Positions 11,604-21,580 of a stretch of DNA of 64,000 bases are shown piece by piece (the stretch's first letter is position 1; every line of letters starts with the position of its first letter). Where the stretch lies: NCBI GenBank assembly GCA_951230915.1, contig OX579642.1:1736001-1800000 (forward strand). Reading direction: 5' to 3'. A program made the translations under genes and the position numbers. The stretch comes from Antitrichia curtipendula (Eukaryota > Streptophyta > Bryopsida > Hypnales > Leucodontaceae). Below the pieces are notes generated by a model, which was not told where the DNA came from, did no database searches, and was given only the letters and a program-made list of their open reading frames with translations.

Positions 11604-12400
11604 TCATATTTCACAATATATCTTGGCCAAAATATGATTGGATGTAGTCACATAATATTCATAATCATACCAAAATGTAACTTTGTATTTTTTTAAATAT
11701 GACTACATTCAATCATTAAATTATTAGTAACACTCCATAGAAATTGCCACATTAACCAAAAATATGACTCACAACAATCATATTTTACATTTTATTTAAA
11801 TGACTCATGAGGATTATATTCCATATCAACAGAAAATATGATTCACAAGAGTCATAATTCACATTAGTAGAGAATATGAATTACAAAGGTCATATTCTAC
11901 ATCAATAGAGATATGACTCACAAAAGTCATATTCTACATCAACCAAAAATATGACTCACAAGAGTCATTTATCACATCAATAGAAAATATAACTCACAAA
12001 AGAGTCAAAAGTCATATTCCACATCAACCAAAAATATGATTGTACAAAGTCATATGCCATGTCAACCCAAATATGACTCATTGTAGTCATATTCCACGTC
12101 AGCCAAAATTATGACTATATAGAATCATATGCCACGTAGGATTTTTTTCCTTTGCTCGGGCAGCTCAAGAGAAAGTCAAAACTTCAAGGGTAGTCAACAT
12201 ATATGCCACTTTGGCAAAATATGGCGTATTATACTCTCAATCTAGATGACTACAAATATGATTCATCAAAAATATGGCTAGTCATTAATGACTAGACCCA
12301 GTCATATCGCGCGTCATCTACAGTGATTTCTGCGGGAGTCATATTTTGAGATTTTATGACTCACTGCAGTCATATTTTGTAGTCATAAAACATCCATTTT
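11604..12400. repeat. Right subterminal repeat array of CACTA 1
   Basis: At least fifteen degenerate copies of ATATGACTCA or AGTCATATT, facing the left array. CACTA 2 has the matching array at 28880-29660. Confidence 0.85.
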
Positions 12401-12412
12401 GTTGTAGTGATG

Positions 12413-13600
12413 GAAGATGCACGGGCTGGGAGTTTCACTGTAACAAACAAATTAAAGAAAAAAACAAACAGCCTAACTTAAGGTATGGATCTATTCAATT
12501 CCTTACTATTAGTTTGAGCTTTGTGTAGATGTAAATGAATGATAAAATTCATGGTACCTAAAATGTCATCAACATAACAAAATTGATGTTTTACAAGATG
12601 TCAAATCCTCTTTCACCACAAATGGTATAAATTATAATCCAGGAAGTTTTTTTTATGAAATCCAATGGACTTCCACTTTTGTTTGAGTTCGTTGTTTTTT
12701 GTTATTTTAATCAGTTGCGTCCTAATTATGTCTTTTTTGGTTAGTCAATAACTTTTTAATTTTTTTACACTTAGTTGATTTTCTTAACTAAAGAAATTGG
12801 TTTGGTGAAAATCTAAATTTTAGTGTTTCAAATTAGAATTTTGTTGTTGTCAACTTGTTGTACTTTTAGGGGATTTTATTGATTTTTAATGCTCAAAGCT
12901 CCTTGGCTATATTTGAACTAGGCCAAGCGCCACTATCATAAATAGATCCAAGGATTTAGCCTTAAAAAAATGCTAATATCCCAAACGGAGGATCCATACA
13001 TTTTTTAAAAGCTAGTTAATACATCAAGGAAACAAGCAAATCAAATTTTGGTACACAAAGCTTCCCTTAAATGTTCACTACAACTACCATTTGAATTTGA
13101 GGTCAAATATATCTTATGGATCCGGATCAAAGTAGTGATATCTAAACTTAGTCCCAATTTTCCAAAGAGGAATTGCATCATAAAATATATTATCAAATTT
13201 TTCATCCGGTCCATCCAAACCAATTCTTATCATTGCTTCTAGATTCTTTGATGGAAATTTAATCCTAATCCTAGATTTATCGAATTTTGAATAAAAAATG
13301 TCCATTCAGAAGTGGTAGTACTAACATATTGAGCTTTGTTCAATTCAATCAAGGAAAATCTCTAATAGGGTGTGGCTCTACTTGCAGTTGTTAAGTTGTC
13401 CAATTGGTTAACCTTGGTTGAAGGCTTATAAATTTCTTTACTTTAATAAAAGTTCATAGGTTAACTTTTAGAAAATCAAATGCCCTCTAAGGGGATTCTA
13501 AAAGGTTTGAGTAGGTTCCTATGATCTTGATTTTTGGAATGACTTCTTGAGAATCTATTTTCAAGATTGTTCAAAAATTCATTAGCTTTTTAAGAATATA
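12413..13600. other. AT-rich stretch, no recognised gene
   Basis: Sequence right of the CACTA 1 insertion. A short minus-strand frame at about 13305-13114 has a somewhat protein-like composition (for example DEKFDNIFYDAIPLWKIG), but it matches no family I know and has no supporting structure. Nothing else is seen. Confidence 0.4.
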
Positions 13601-15213
13601 ATTTTAACTTAAATTGGTGCTTGGGAACAATAGTTATGCTATCTAGTGCTCAAAATGGAGGTTACTAGGTAGCACAAAGTTTTTGGCAAAAACTCAAAAT
13701 TAAAATTTTAAATTTTTTTGTAATAGAAAATAATTTTTTCTACATAAAAAAAAATTGGTACATTTTATGTAGACTAATAATGAGAAAGTCATAGAGAGTC
13801 TTGTTTTAAAGGCAATAACAATAAAAACAACTCCATAAAATAATTTATGAGATCTATTTTTGAACCCAATTTTCACAATTTTTCAAAAAAAAATCTTTAT
13901 GGTTTTGTTTTCTTGCTAGAGCAATTGGACCATTAGAATAATTGTATTAATATTTCAATTCCATCTTAGAGCTATTGACAACTTTGTTTTTTCTTCTATA
14001 TCAAACCTACTTCTACTTAATCAATTTATTTAATATAAAAATCAACTTTTTTTCTTGTACATTTTTTTTACAAATATTCTCAACTCATATCTTCAATATG
14101 TAAATTCAAAATTCAAAATCAATTTTTCAAAAAGTTTAAATTAAGAAGAGTCAAAGTCTTATAATCTAACTATAGAAGATTAAAAAAAATAAAAATTCTT
14201 CAATTTAAACGCAAATATCATGCAATTAACATGGTGGTCTCTACTTTTTTAATGTACTTTACAACTGCCAAAATACTACCTCATTTATTATAACCTCTAA
14301 AATCCCAAGGCCTCTTTTCCATCAAAAAATATTCAAAATTGTCATTTCTATTATTCTATAGCAAAGAGCAAAAAATATTTAAAATAGTTTTTTTGGCATA
14401 GTTAACCATAGGACACTGTACTAGACTAGTATAAGAATGTATAGAAGAAATTTCACAAACTTTGATATAGTAGATTGCAAGATATTTGCACTTAAAGTAA
14501 AAAAAACAAGTTTTTTTGCACCTTACTCAAATACATTCTTGGGCTTTGAACCTTCATAACTTATAATTTTTGCTCTACTGATTTTGAATTTCTAATTTTA
14601 TATGATAAAAAATTGAATTGAGAGTTTAGAAAAAAAATTCAAAAAATACACAATTGGTTTTTACTTAGTAAAAAATTATTAAGTAAAAGTAGGTTCAAAA
14701 TTGAAGGAAAATGTAAATTGTTAATAACTCTAAGATGGAATTGAAATACACTAATCTCAATGGTGAGATTGTTCTAGCAAGAGATCTGAATCTTGTGAAC
14801 CTTTTTTTTGTTTTAGATTGTGAAAATTGAGTTAAAAAATAAATCCTACAAGTTATTTTTCTAAGAAGATGCCTTGATTGCTCTAAAACAAAATTGTCCA
14901 TAACTTTCATATAACAATCCAAGTGGAATAAATCAAAGCTTCCCATGTACATAGAAATATAATCTATACAATTTTTTTTTTTTGGGTTTTACTTTAAGTT
15001 TTCTTGAAAGACTATTAAAAAAAGGTTTTTTGTGCCATAACTTTTGCTACCGGGCTTTAAATGAAATAAAAATTATATTTTTGGAAAGTTAATGTGTTTT
15101 TCTATCTTCACTATAAAAAAATTTAGAAAATCATGACAAATATTGAAAACAAAAAAGCCTGCCCAAAATCCATTTTTGTCCCTAAAGGGAACAATGGGAC
15201 TTTTAAGGGTTTA
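13600..15213. repeat. Two decayed TTAA-family relatives in inverted arrangement
   Basis: About 14288-15213 follows the order of the TTAA family: a start near AACCTCTAAAATCCC, internal GATTGCAAGATATTTGCA, later CATAACTTTTG and GCCTGCCC, and an end near GGACTTTTAAGGG|TTTAA. The stretch at about 13640-14290 is a diverged inverted counterpart: CATCTTAGAGCTATTGACAA there pairs with the TTAATAACTCTAAGATGG stretch near 14720. Both are far more diverged than the seven clear copies, implying an old burst. Boundaries are approximate. Confidence 0.5.
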
Positions 15214-16127
15214 ATAGAAGATTCGTGACTATTTGGAACTTCTTCACATACTAAAAAGTTACAACATTCTCCCTGATTTTATTCTGATGAATTTCGCACA
15301 TCATTTATAATGTTTCGTAAGTGGCCTTCCCGAACTCATTCTACTTTTCAATTGGTGAATACTGGTACAATGGCTTGCATAAGTATTCGTACACTTCAAA
15401 AATTGCCATAACTAATTGAAAATTAGATTTTTTCAACAAATTCTAGACATGTTGAAATATAAGTAATACACTTGTATAAAATGATTTTTCAAAATTTTAA
15501 AAAGCCTTTCTAACATTTAGTATAATTTAATCAAATTTATTAGTGAAAAAAAACTTTTAATACAAGTAAATTTTTTCAAAGATTTTTCAGTAACTGGAAT
15601 GAAAATCCTTTTTAGAATTTTTTGGGTAAGAATTCCTCAAAGTTTGAAATTTTATTGAGTGAAATATTATTGACTAAAGTATGACTCCAAACTTTTACAT
15701 TTCTTATAACTCACTCCAAAAATCTCCAAAAAATCATGAAAATTAAAAAATATATTAAATGTTTGTATGTTATGTTTCATTATTTTTTGGAGATTTTTGG
15801 AGTGAATTATAAGAAATGTAAAAGTTTGGAGTCATACTTTAGTCAATAATATTTCACCTCAATAAAATTTCAAACTTTGAGGAATTCTTACCAAAAATTC
15901 TAAAAAGGATTTTCATTCCAATTACTGAAAAATCTTTGAAAAAGTTTACTTGTATTAAAAGTTTTTTTCACTAATAAATTTGATTAAATTATAGAAAATG
16001 TTAGAAAGACTTTTCTTAAAATTTTGAAAAATCGTTTATACAAGTGTATTACTTATACTTCAACATGTCCAAAATTTGTTGAAAAAATCTAATGTTTCAA
16101 CTAGTTATGTATAGGGCAATGCCCAAG

Positions 16128-16194
16128 GAGGAGGGAATTTTGCCAAATAATCGGCCGACGAGGAGGGCCGATTATTTGGCAAAATTCCCTCCTC
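16128..16194. repeat. Perfect 29-bp-arm palindrome at the left end of the Crypton-like insertion
   Basis: The arms 16128-16156 and 16166-16194 are exact reverse complements, with a 9-bp loop, GACGAGGAG. The arm contains GGGAATTTTGCCAAATAATC. It lies within 20 bp of the insertion junction. It could mark the recombination end or be an independent foldback. Confidence 0.9.
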
Positions 16195-16199
16195 TGAGG

Positions 16200-16322
16200 G
16201 TGTTGCCCGGTGTAAACCGCAGGCGGAAAATTCTCTGTGGAAAGATTTCTTTCTGGTGTTTTCTTTCCGCCCGGCATAGACCACAGGTGGGAAATTCTCT
16301 GTGGAAAGTTTTCTTTCCGTTG
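16200..16322. repeat. Two direct repeats at the left end, with an inverted match at the right end
   Basis: A roughly 60-bp unit occurs twice: GTAAACCGCAGGCGGAAAAT near 16211 and ATAGACCACAGGTGGGAAAT near 16278, each followed by TCTCTGTGGAAAG. The reverse complement of the extreme right end (about 20494-20515) reads GTAAACCACTGGTGGAAAAT. The insertion thus has related, inverted terminal motifs, offset by about 100 bp on the left. Confidence 0.65.
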
Positions 16323-17217
16323 TTTCGATAAAATGGATTTTGCACAGAAGATAACTCAGTTTTGATCAGCCCACGTCATTAGCCACAGGGCAGTTGATGA
16401 GCCACATGACTGCTTGTTGAAAGAATTGTCGAATTGGATGTATTTAAAAGAGATTAAGTTCGTGGTAGAAAACGATATGGGAAAAAAATCTTGGTGTGAG
16501 AAATTTTTGTTCACTCACAAACAAGTTTCAATCAAAACCAGTTTGACCATAGATGCAATTTCAAACAGAAAGTGCCGATGAATTTTAAGTTCACGATGAA
16601 TTATGGTTGAATATGCGAATGAAACTATGGAATTGTTTGTGAAATTTGAATCGGATGAATGTTGTGACGTGGCTATGGAATTGAGTTGGATGAAAACTTT
16701 TGAACGAAAAGATCAATGAAAAGTGACGAGTTGATGTCTTAGTAAATATCATCCTCTGGATGAATGGTTCGCAATGAAAAATAAATGACAAAAGTCATCA
16801 ATGAAATTTTGCTCCATCGGATGAATCTGATGGATTGGGATGAAGCCTCAATCCATCCATATCCATAGACGGCTGCGATCAATTGAGGCTGATAATCGTC
16901 GGTTGAAATTTTTTTAGGGTTATATATATTCTCTTTCTTGGACGTTAGCTCTCCTTATTTCCTCTGGGCGCCTGATGTCTGGGCGCTCTCCAAGAGGTTC
17001 TTCTGCGCATACTTTGATTTTGTTCAGTTTTTGTTTCTTTTTGTTTGTGCTTTGCTTTGCTTATAGTTTTTTCTTTGTTCATAGCGTGCTTTCTAGTCGT
17101 TGCTTTGCTCTCAGTTGTTGCGCATGTTCTTTGTGACTTGAATCGATTAGTGGTACTAGTGTGTAGCAATATAGTCTGTGTTTGTATAGTTGAAACTAAT
17201 CGATTAGCGGTACTAGA

Positions 17218-20091
17218 TTGTACGCAAGTCTAAGTCGCATAGATGATATTACAAACTTGCCACAATTCAAGTGGAGGTCTATGATTGATGATGCTAATTT
17301 TGCTAATCCGCCAAAGCGCAAGTGGTCAAATGTTTCAGGAGAGATTGAATCATCGAGGCAGGAAAATAATCCCTACCTGCCAGTTTATCGTCGTCTTCAG
17401 TCTAGTCCAGTCCAGTCCTCTAGCATTCTTCCTTCATCTTCTAGTCCTTTATTGCTTGCAAATTTGCTTGCCGTGCAGAAGTCACCTCGTTTTCCTGTGC
17501 TAATTTTTACGGTTGTTATGTCTGTTCCAGTGAATCTTGTCGATAATGATGATGACTTTATGGATCCAGTTCTTGTCCGGGTTCCAGTTCTTCTTGTAGA
17601 TCCAGCTGTTGAAGTGTCACATGCGACAAGCATTAGTTGAGTCCCTGAGTCTATCCCGACTTGTGAGGACTTGTTACCTGTTTTCATCCCTACTTGTGAG
17701 GATTTGGTGATTGGAAGTGAAGATGAGTACGACAGTGAGAGAGACGATGAAAATTCAGTTGTTTAACAGGTTCCTTCCTTGGTCAGAAAGTTCCTACCTC
17801 ACAATGCAAAGGATCAGCACTGGTGCAATCTGGTGGTAGGCGGAGAAGCAAAGGGACAAAAAATTGGGCGAGCAACACATTCAATGAATGGCGCACTTTT
17901 CGAGGATTTTCTATTTCCGAGAGTCTCGCAGATTTGTTGGAGCTACCTGATGTGAAACCTTTGGCCGCAATGCTTAAAGATTTCTTCCTTGAGTCTGTTA
18001 AGCGAGATGGCACTATGTACCCTCCAAGCTCGTAAGAAATTTCCCTTATGCAGTTGTGAATTTCATTTTCTTCTTGTTGTATTCATGAGATTTAGTACAT
18101 GCATGACTTGTTAGTATTATCAGTTATACTTCTTGCTTGCTTGATAGTAGCATCTTACTTAATTGAATAGTCTTGCTAATACTAAGTTTTTGCAAATGCA
18201 GACTTCAAGGACTGTTTTGTGCTATTGGTAGATGCATCCGAGCTAGGCAGAAACAACGTGTGATTGAGTTAAGCTGTGCACCACCAATACCATTCAACAT
18301 CAATACAGATCCTAGATACATGATTGTTGTCAATGCTGCATCTTCTGTTGTGAGGAGGAGTCTACGATTAGGCCTTGGAAAAACTGTCCAAAAGAGTGAC
18401 GACTTGACATTTGAAGAGGAGGAGCGAATGCTAGCTAGCGAAGCTGCCAGACTGGACTGTCCAACTAGAGTTAATAATCGCTTTCATTGTTTACTATTAT
18501 ACTAGGAACTTCTTCATTAGAGCTGGCAAAGAGATGCGGGATACTGATGAATCTATGTTCTCATTGCTCACTGATGCAGATGATCAAGTCTTTCTCAGGT
18601 ATGTTCTTGTCTCTTGTTTTTTGTTCTATTGTTAAGTCTCTTTACTTGATTTCTTCAATTTGTTTTATTTTTATTTGGTTTCTTGGCATTGATATCATGT
18701 ATGTGGTTTAATTATGTGTCCAGGTTTTCAACGGCTTCATACATTTTGTTTCCAAGGTCTTGTTTCTAAGTTTAGATATGAGGTATTCAAGGTTCTAAGG
18801 CATTTTGTAGATATCTTTCCAATATAAATAGAGCCAAGTCCTATACTAGTGTACTTGAAATTTCAGTAGTGTATATAGAAAACTTTTCTACTAAACCAAA
18901 TATTATATAATTTCTTACCAGATTTTCTCCTGGGAATCAAAGAACTGGGGTATTGATATTAATCACTGTAGTATTGACTACCAACGTAAGCTAGTTGACT
19001 GCTACAATGAGAATATCATTCTCACTTATTGCATAATGATGCATCACCGGCCTCAATTCACAAATTCCAATCTACAAGCTTTTGGAGGTATGCCAGCACA
19101 TCTTTTTCTAATACCAAAATTGAAGGTCAAGAAATCAGATAATATTTGGTATCTGAAGAGTGCTTTTGGAAAAAATACTTTGGAAGGTGTAACGAAGTTG
19201 ATGGCTCAATCAACAAACATTGATAAAAATATTTCTAACAAGACCGGGAGACAAATTGGAACAACACGAATGGAGCAAGCGCTTGTTTCTGTGAATGTAG
19301 CTTGTGAAAGGACAGGTCACCGTGACCCAAAAAGCTTTTACAAGTATGTAAAGAAAGATAAAACTATTGAGGACCGTGCTGTGCAACAAATCATTTCTGG
19401 AGAGAAAAGTGCCAATGGACAATCCATCGTGTATTCTGAAGCTCTAGAGCAAGAGAAGAGTAAGAAACTCAAGGTATAATACACTTCCTTATATTTAAGT
19501 TTTATTTTCATTTGTTATGCTTTGAAATCAAAGCAACCTTTAGCGTTATGATCAACGTCTTGTATCGATCCTGCAGCGTATGTCTATCTATTAGACTAAT
19601 CCAGAGGGCTCATTTCTTTGAACACTTTGTTACATCAAGCTTAAAGAAGGGTACTTCATCTCATAGATCTTCAAAACTCTAATGCATTTATATTAACATT
19701 CATCTTTATGACTTTTGGTAGTCTGTTATTGCCGTGTCTCCAACTGAGATTCAAAGTATAGAGTCTGTAATTCAGATTGACAGGGTTTCTCAGAGGAGCG
19801 ATGTCGCACAACTCAACAAGTTTAACGGGGGGTTCAGATGTTGAAATGCAAAAGTTCATGAAATTTTACATACAAATGGAGAATGAGAAGAGAAGCTTTG
19901 AAGGAAATCGTGGCAGCGGTGGGGCTCCACAGTACCAAAACTTGTCCAATGTGAATATATTCAACATTTCGAACTCTACGGATGTGGGGAATCTTCTTAG
20001 TGATCCGATGCATGATGCAACTATGAGCTCTAGCCTTCCAGCACAGGAATTGAAAGTTTTTTCAAGTGCTAGTAAGGATGTAAATACTTGA
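17218..20091 (+). pseudogene. Crypton-like tyrosine recombinase (DUF3504-type), degenerate, multi-exon
   Basis: Tyrosine recombinases cut and rejoin DNA. An exon ending at 18031 encodes a core-binding-like region (TFNEWRTFRGFS ... KRDGTMYPPS). A GT-AG intron, 18032-18201, joins it cleanly to LQGLFCAIGRCIRARQ and on to FNINTDPRYM and FEEEERML. A one-base shift near 18465 leads into VYYYTRNFFIRAGKEMR, the segment with the first catalytic Arg. A donor lies at 18599. The next exon, about 18922-19473, carries SNKTGRQIGTTRM and TGHRDPKSFYKY, the H-x-x-R, GHR and Tyr boxes, with the first His replaced by Lys. A C-terminal exon near 19777-20091 includes QYQNLSNVNIFNISNS. The N-terminal part (17218-17770) is acidic, with in-frame stops. 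The stops, the shift near 18465 and a phase change near 19777 indicate a dead copy, though a few sites could be mis-predicted splice junctions. Confidence 0.68.
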
Positions 20092-21124
20092 TTTAGCCTT
20101 TGAGTTGTTTCTTGTCATTTTTCTTGATGCATGTAGTTTTAGTTTAGGCATATGACAGATGATGATTTCAGTAGAAAATATTAAATGCACAACTTTGAAA
20201 ACAATACCTTCTTTTGGAAACATCACATACACTTTGAACTCATGTGAACACATTCATTTTTGACTTTGATTGTGTATAAAACCATGTGTATTGTGGCGAG
20301 GCTTCAAGTTCACTTTACAGGATAAAGAATTGGCGTCGTTAAAGAGATGATAAAGATGAAAAATTGACAGAATTCAACGATCTAAGATGAACAGAAAAAA
20401 TTTGGATGAAAAATCCGTAATCCCCAATTACGCGGGCAAACCCGCATAATTGGGCATTACGGCGCAAAAAAACTTCCCCGCATAATGAACGGGACATTTT
20501 CCACCAGTGGTTTACGGCAATTTTTGAAGTGTACGAATACTTATGCGAGCCACTGTACATACGTCTTCCAAAGCCGCAAGTATGGTCTCTCGTTCAGTTT
20601 CCAATGGGGAAAGTCTTCGACAGCCGACATCACGCTGACGCCCGTGATGTCGGCAGCAGGACCCTACACCAAGGAAGCTTTCAATTCTTCATCAAGCAGC
20701 AGTACAGAATAGGCAGAGATTTCTTTAGAAATCAATCATGTGTCTCTGATCCAATTGTCCAACGGTTTGTGCGTAACTGTTGAATTGACCACATTCAATT
20801 GATTGATTGACCCGTCAAACAGAATCTTCCTTGCAAGTTCGAACCCCCGCCCAGAACTCCTCCTCTGACTTGCAACCTTGGCGGAGAGTAAGTTCCCCTG
20901 CGATCAACTCGAACTAAGTAACGGCTTCGACTTCGGACGACACGTCGACAGGTTTAGCGTTGCTGGTTGCCCTCGCCGGCGCAGAGCCGTTCAACACGAC
21001 TGTTCTTCCAGGCCACTGACTGTCAGATCATTGCCCACTTCCTTGGAAGGCGATTTGAAGCGGCTTAGGAATTAATGGACCAAACCTTCGGTCTGTCAAG
21101 ATCAGGCGTACGCTGACAAAGTCC

Positions 21125-21180
21125 GCCTAATTTGAACAGAGATCGCTGCAGCATGAATCAGAACGTATAAAAGACCATCG
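21125..21180 (+). promoter_or_regulatory. TATA-type core promoter of peptide gene copy 1
   Basis: CAGAACGTATAAAAGACC, with TATAAAAG at 21166-21173, lies 253 bp before the peptide ATG. The upstream words CCGCCTAATTTGAACAGA and GATCGCTGCAGCA are kept in block B1 (58735-58770). Confidence 0.6.
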
Positions 21181-21418
21181 CACTCGCATTCTATCACAAC
21201 AATAACATCTGAGTGATCGACCAACGCAAACTCAAGCTCGACGCGGAAGCCAGTGATACATCGAACTACCGAACGTGTACCCGGAGCAACAATTTGACAC
21301 TCGAAGCCAGCTTCAGATCCATTCAATCTGCGAACTGATAGTTATTGCTATCTGATCCAATCCAAGCTTGTAGACCGGCCAGAGATTTGAATTTTCAGTC
21401 CGGGAGCTAATTGTCACC

Positions 21419-21580
21419 ATGGCCGTGATGGGCGATGGCGGATCATCCAAGTGGAGACCTCCGTCGAAGGCTTCTCCCATGGGCGACGGAGGATCGTCCA
21501 AGTGGAGGCCTCCGTCCAAGTCTAGTCCCATGGGGGATGGCGGCTCCTCCAAGTGGAGACCTCCCTCGAAGCGTCAGTGA
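21419..21580 (+). CDS. Three-repeat small basic peptide, copy 1 (53 aa)
   Basis: Unrecognised family. The frame starts at ACCATGG, a strong initiation context, and ends with TGA. It reads MAV, then three tandem units of MGDGGSSKWRPPSK joined by ASP and SSP, then RQ; the units are 51 bp long. The peptide is basic and rich in Gly, Ser and Pro, with one Trp per unit; no signal peptide or membrane segment is seen. Two other copies (24767-24928, 59049-59210) have the same length and repeat number. Against copy 2, 8 codons differ synonymously and 3 change the residue (P to A, M to L, M to T), all in linkers or at the unit's first Met; the GDGGSSKWRPPSK core is identical in all nine units. A minus-strand frame is also open, but the substitution pattern supports this strand. 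CA|GTGAAA at the stop could be a splice donor, in which case this is a first exon. Confidence 0.72.
   Translation: MAVMGDGGSSKWRPPSKASPMGDGGSSKWRPPSKSSPMGDGGSSKWRPPSKRQ

Larger units (their letters stand above)
5508..12409 (+). mobile_element. CACTA (EnSpm/CMC) element 1, non-autonomous, with nested insertions
   Basis: Starts CACTACAACAAAACTTG and ends with the inverted CATTTTGTTGTAGTG. It is flanked by the 3-bp duplication ATG (5505-5507 and 12410-12412). Both ends carry dense arrays of an AGTCATATTTT-type subterminal motif, as expected of CACTA elements. It is 6,902 bp long and encodes no recognisable TNP1 or TNP2, so it would depend on a partner. Nested inside are a TTAA element (copy 2), a 222-bp mini-CACTA, and a 1,568-bp TIR element that itself contains TTAA copy 3. 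A second family member lies inverted at 28858-36217; comparing the two defines each insertion. Confidence 0.93.
16110..20516 (+). mobile_element. Crypton-like insertion carrying a tyrosine recombinase gene
   Basis: The boundaries come from the broken foldback arm. The arm reads TTATG at 16105-16109 and resumes with TTACG at 20512-20516, a 5-bp direct repeat with one difference. No inverted repeat sits at the extreme ends. The insertion carries one recognisable gene, a broken tyrosine recombinase resembling the DUF3504/Crypton-derived type. Absence of terminal inverted repeats, short direct repeats at the junctions and a recombinase gene together fit Crypton elements, which are not a standard component of described land-plant genomes as far as I know. 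The assignment is inference from structure and motifs. Confidence 0.62.
15368..20555. mobile_element. Tc1/mariner-like foldback MITE, interrupted by a 4.4-kb insertion
   Basis: The left end reads TA|CAATGGCTTGCATAAGTA; the right end, reverse complemented, reads TA|CAGTGGCTCGCATAAGTA. The similarity continues for about 45 bp, and TA flanks both ends, as in Tc1/mariner elements. Inside the left end, two arms of roughly 330 bp (about 15405-15740 and 15775-16109) form a long foldback. The right arm stops at 16109, and its terminal 40 bp appear only at 20516-20555. The MITE itself is therefore about 780 bp and was split by the insertion 16110-20516. Confidence 0.82.

Noticed and set aside
20825..20865. 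GTTCGAACCC, resembling the T-loop/B-box of a tRNA gene
   Set aside because: The flanking bases cannot form a T-stem, and there is no acceptor or anticodon stem on either strand.
21313..21552. Minus-strand frame (79 codons, EEPPSPMG/LHLDDPPSP repeats) across the peptide gene, with counterparts at 58988-59182
   Set aside because: Differences between copies fall on third positions of the plus-strand codons; the plus strand also has the ATG context, TATA box and constant length.
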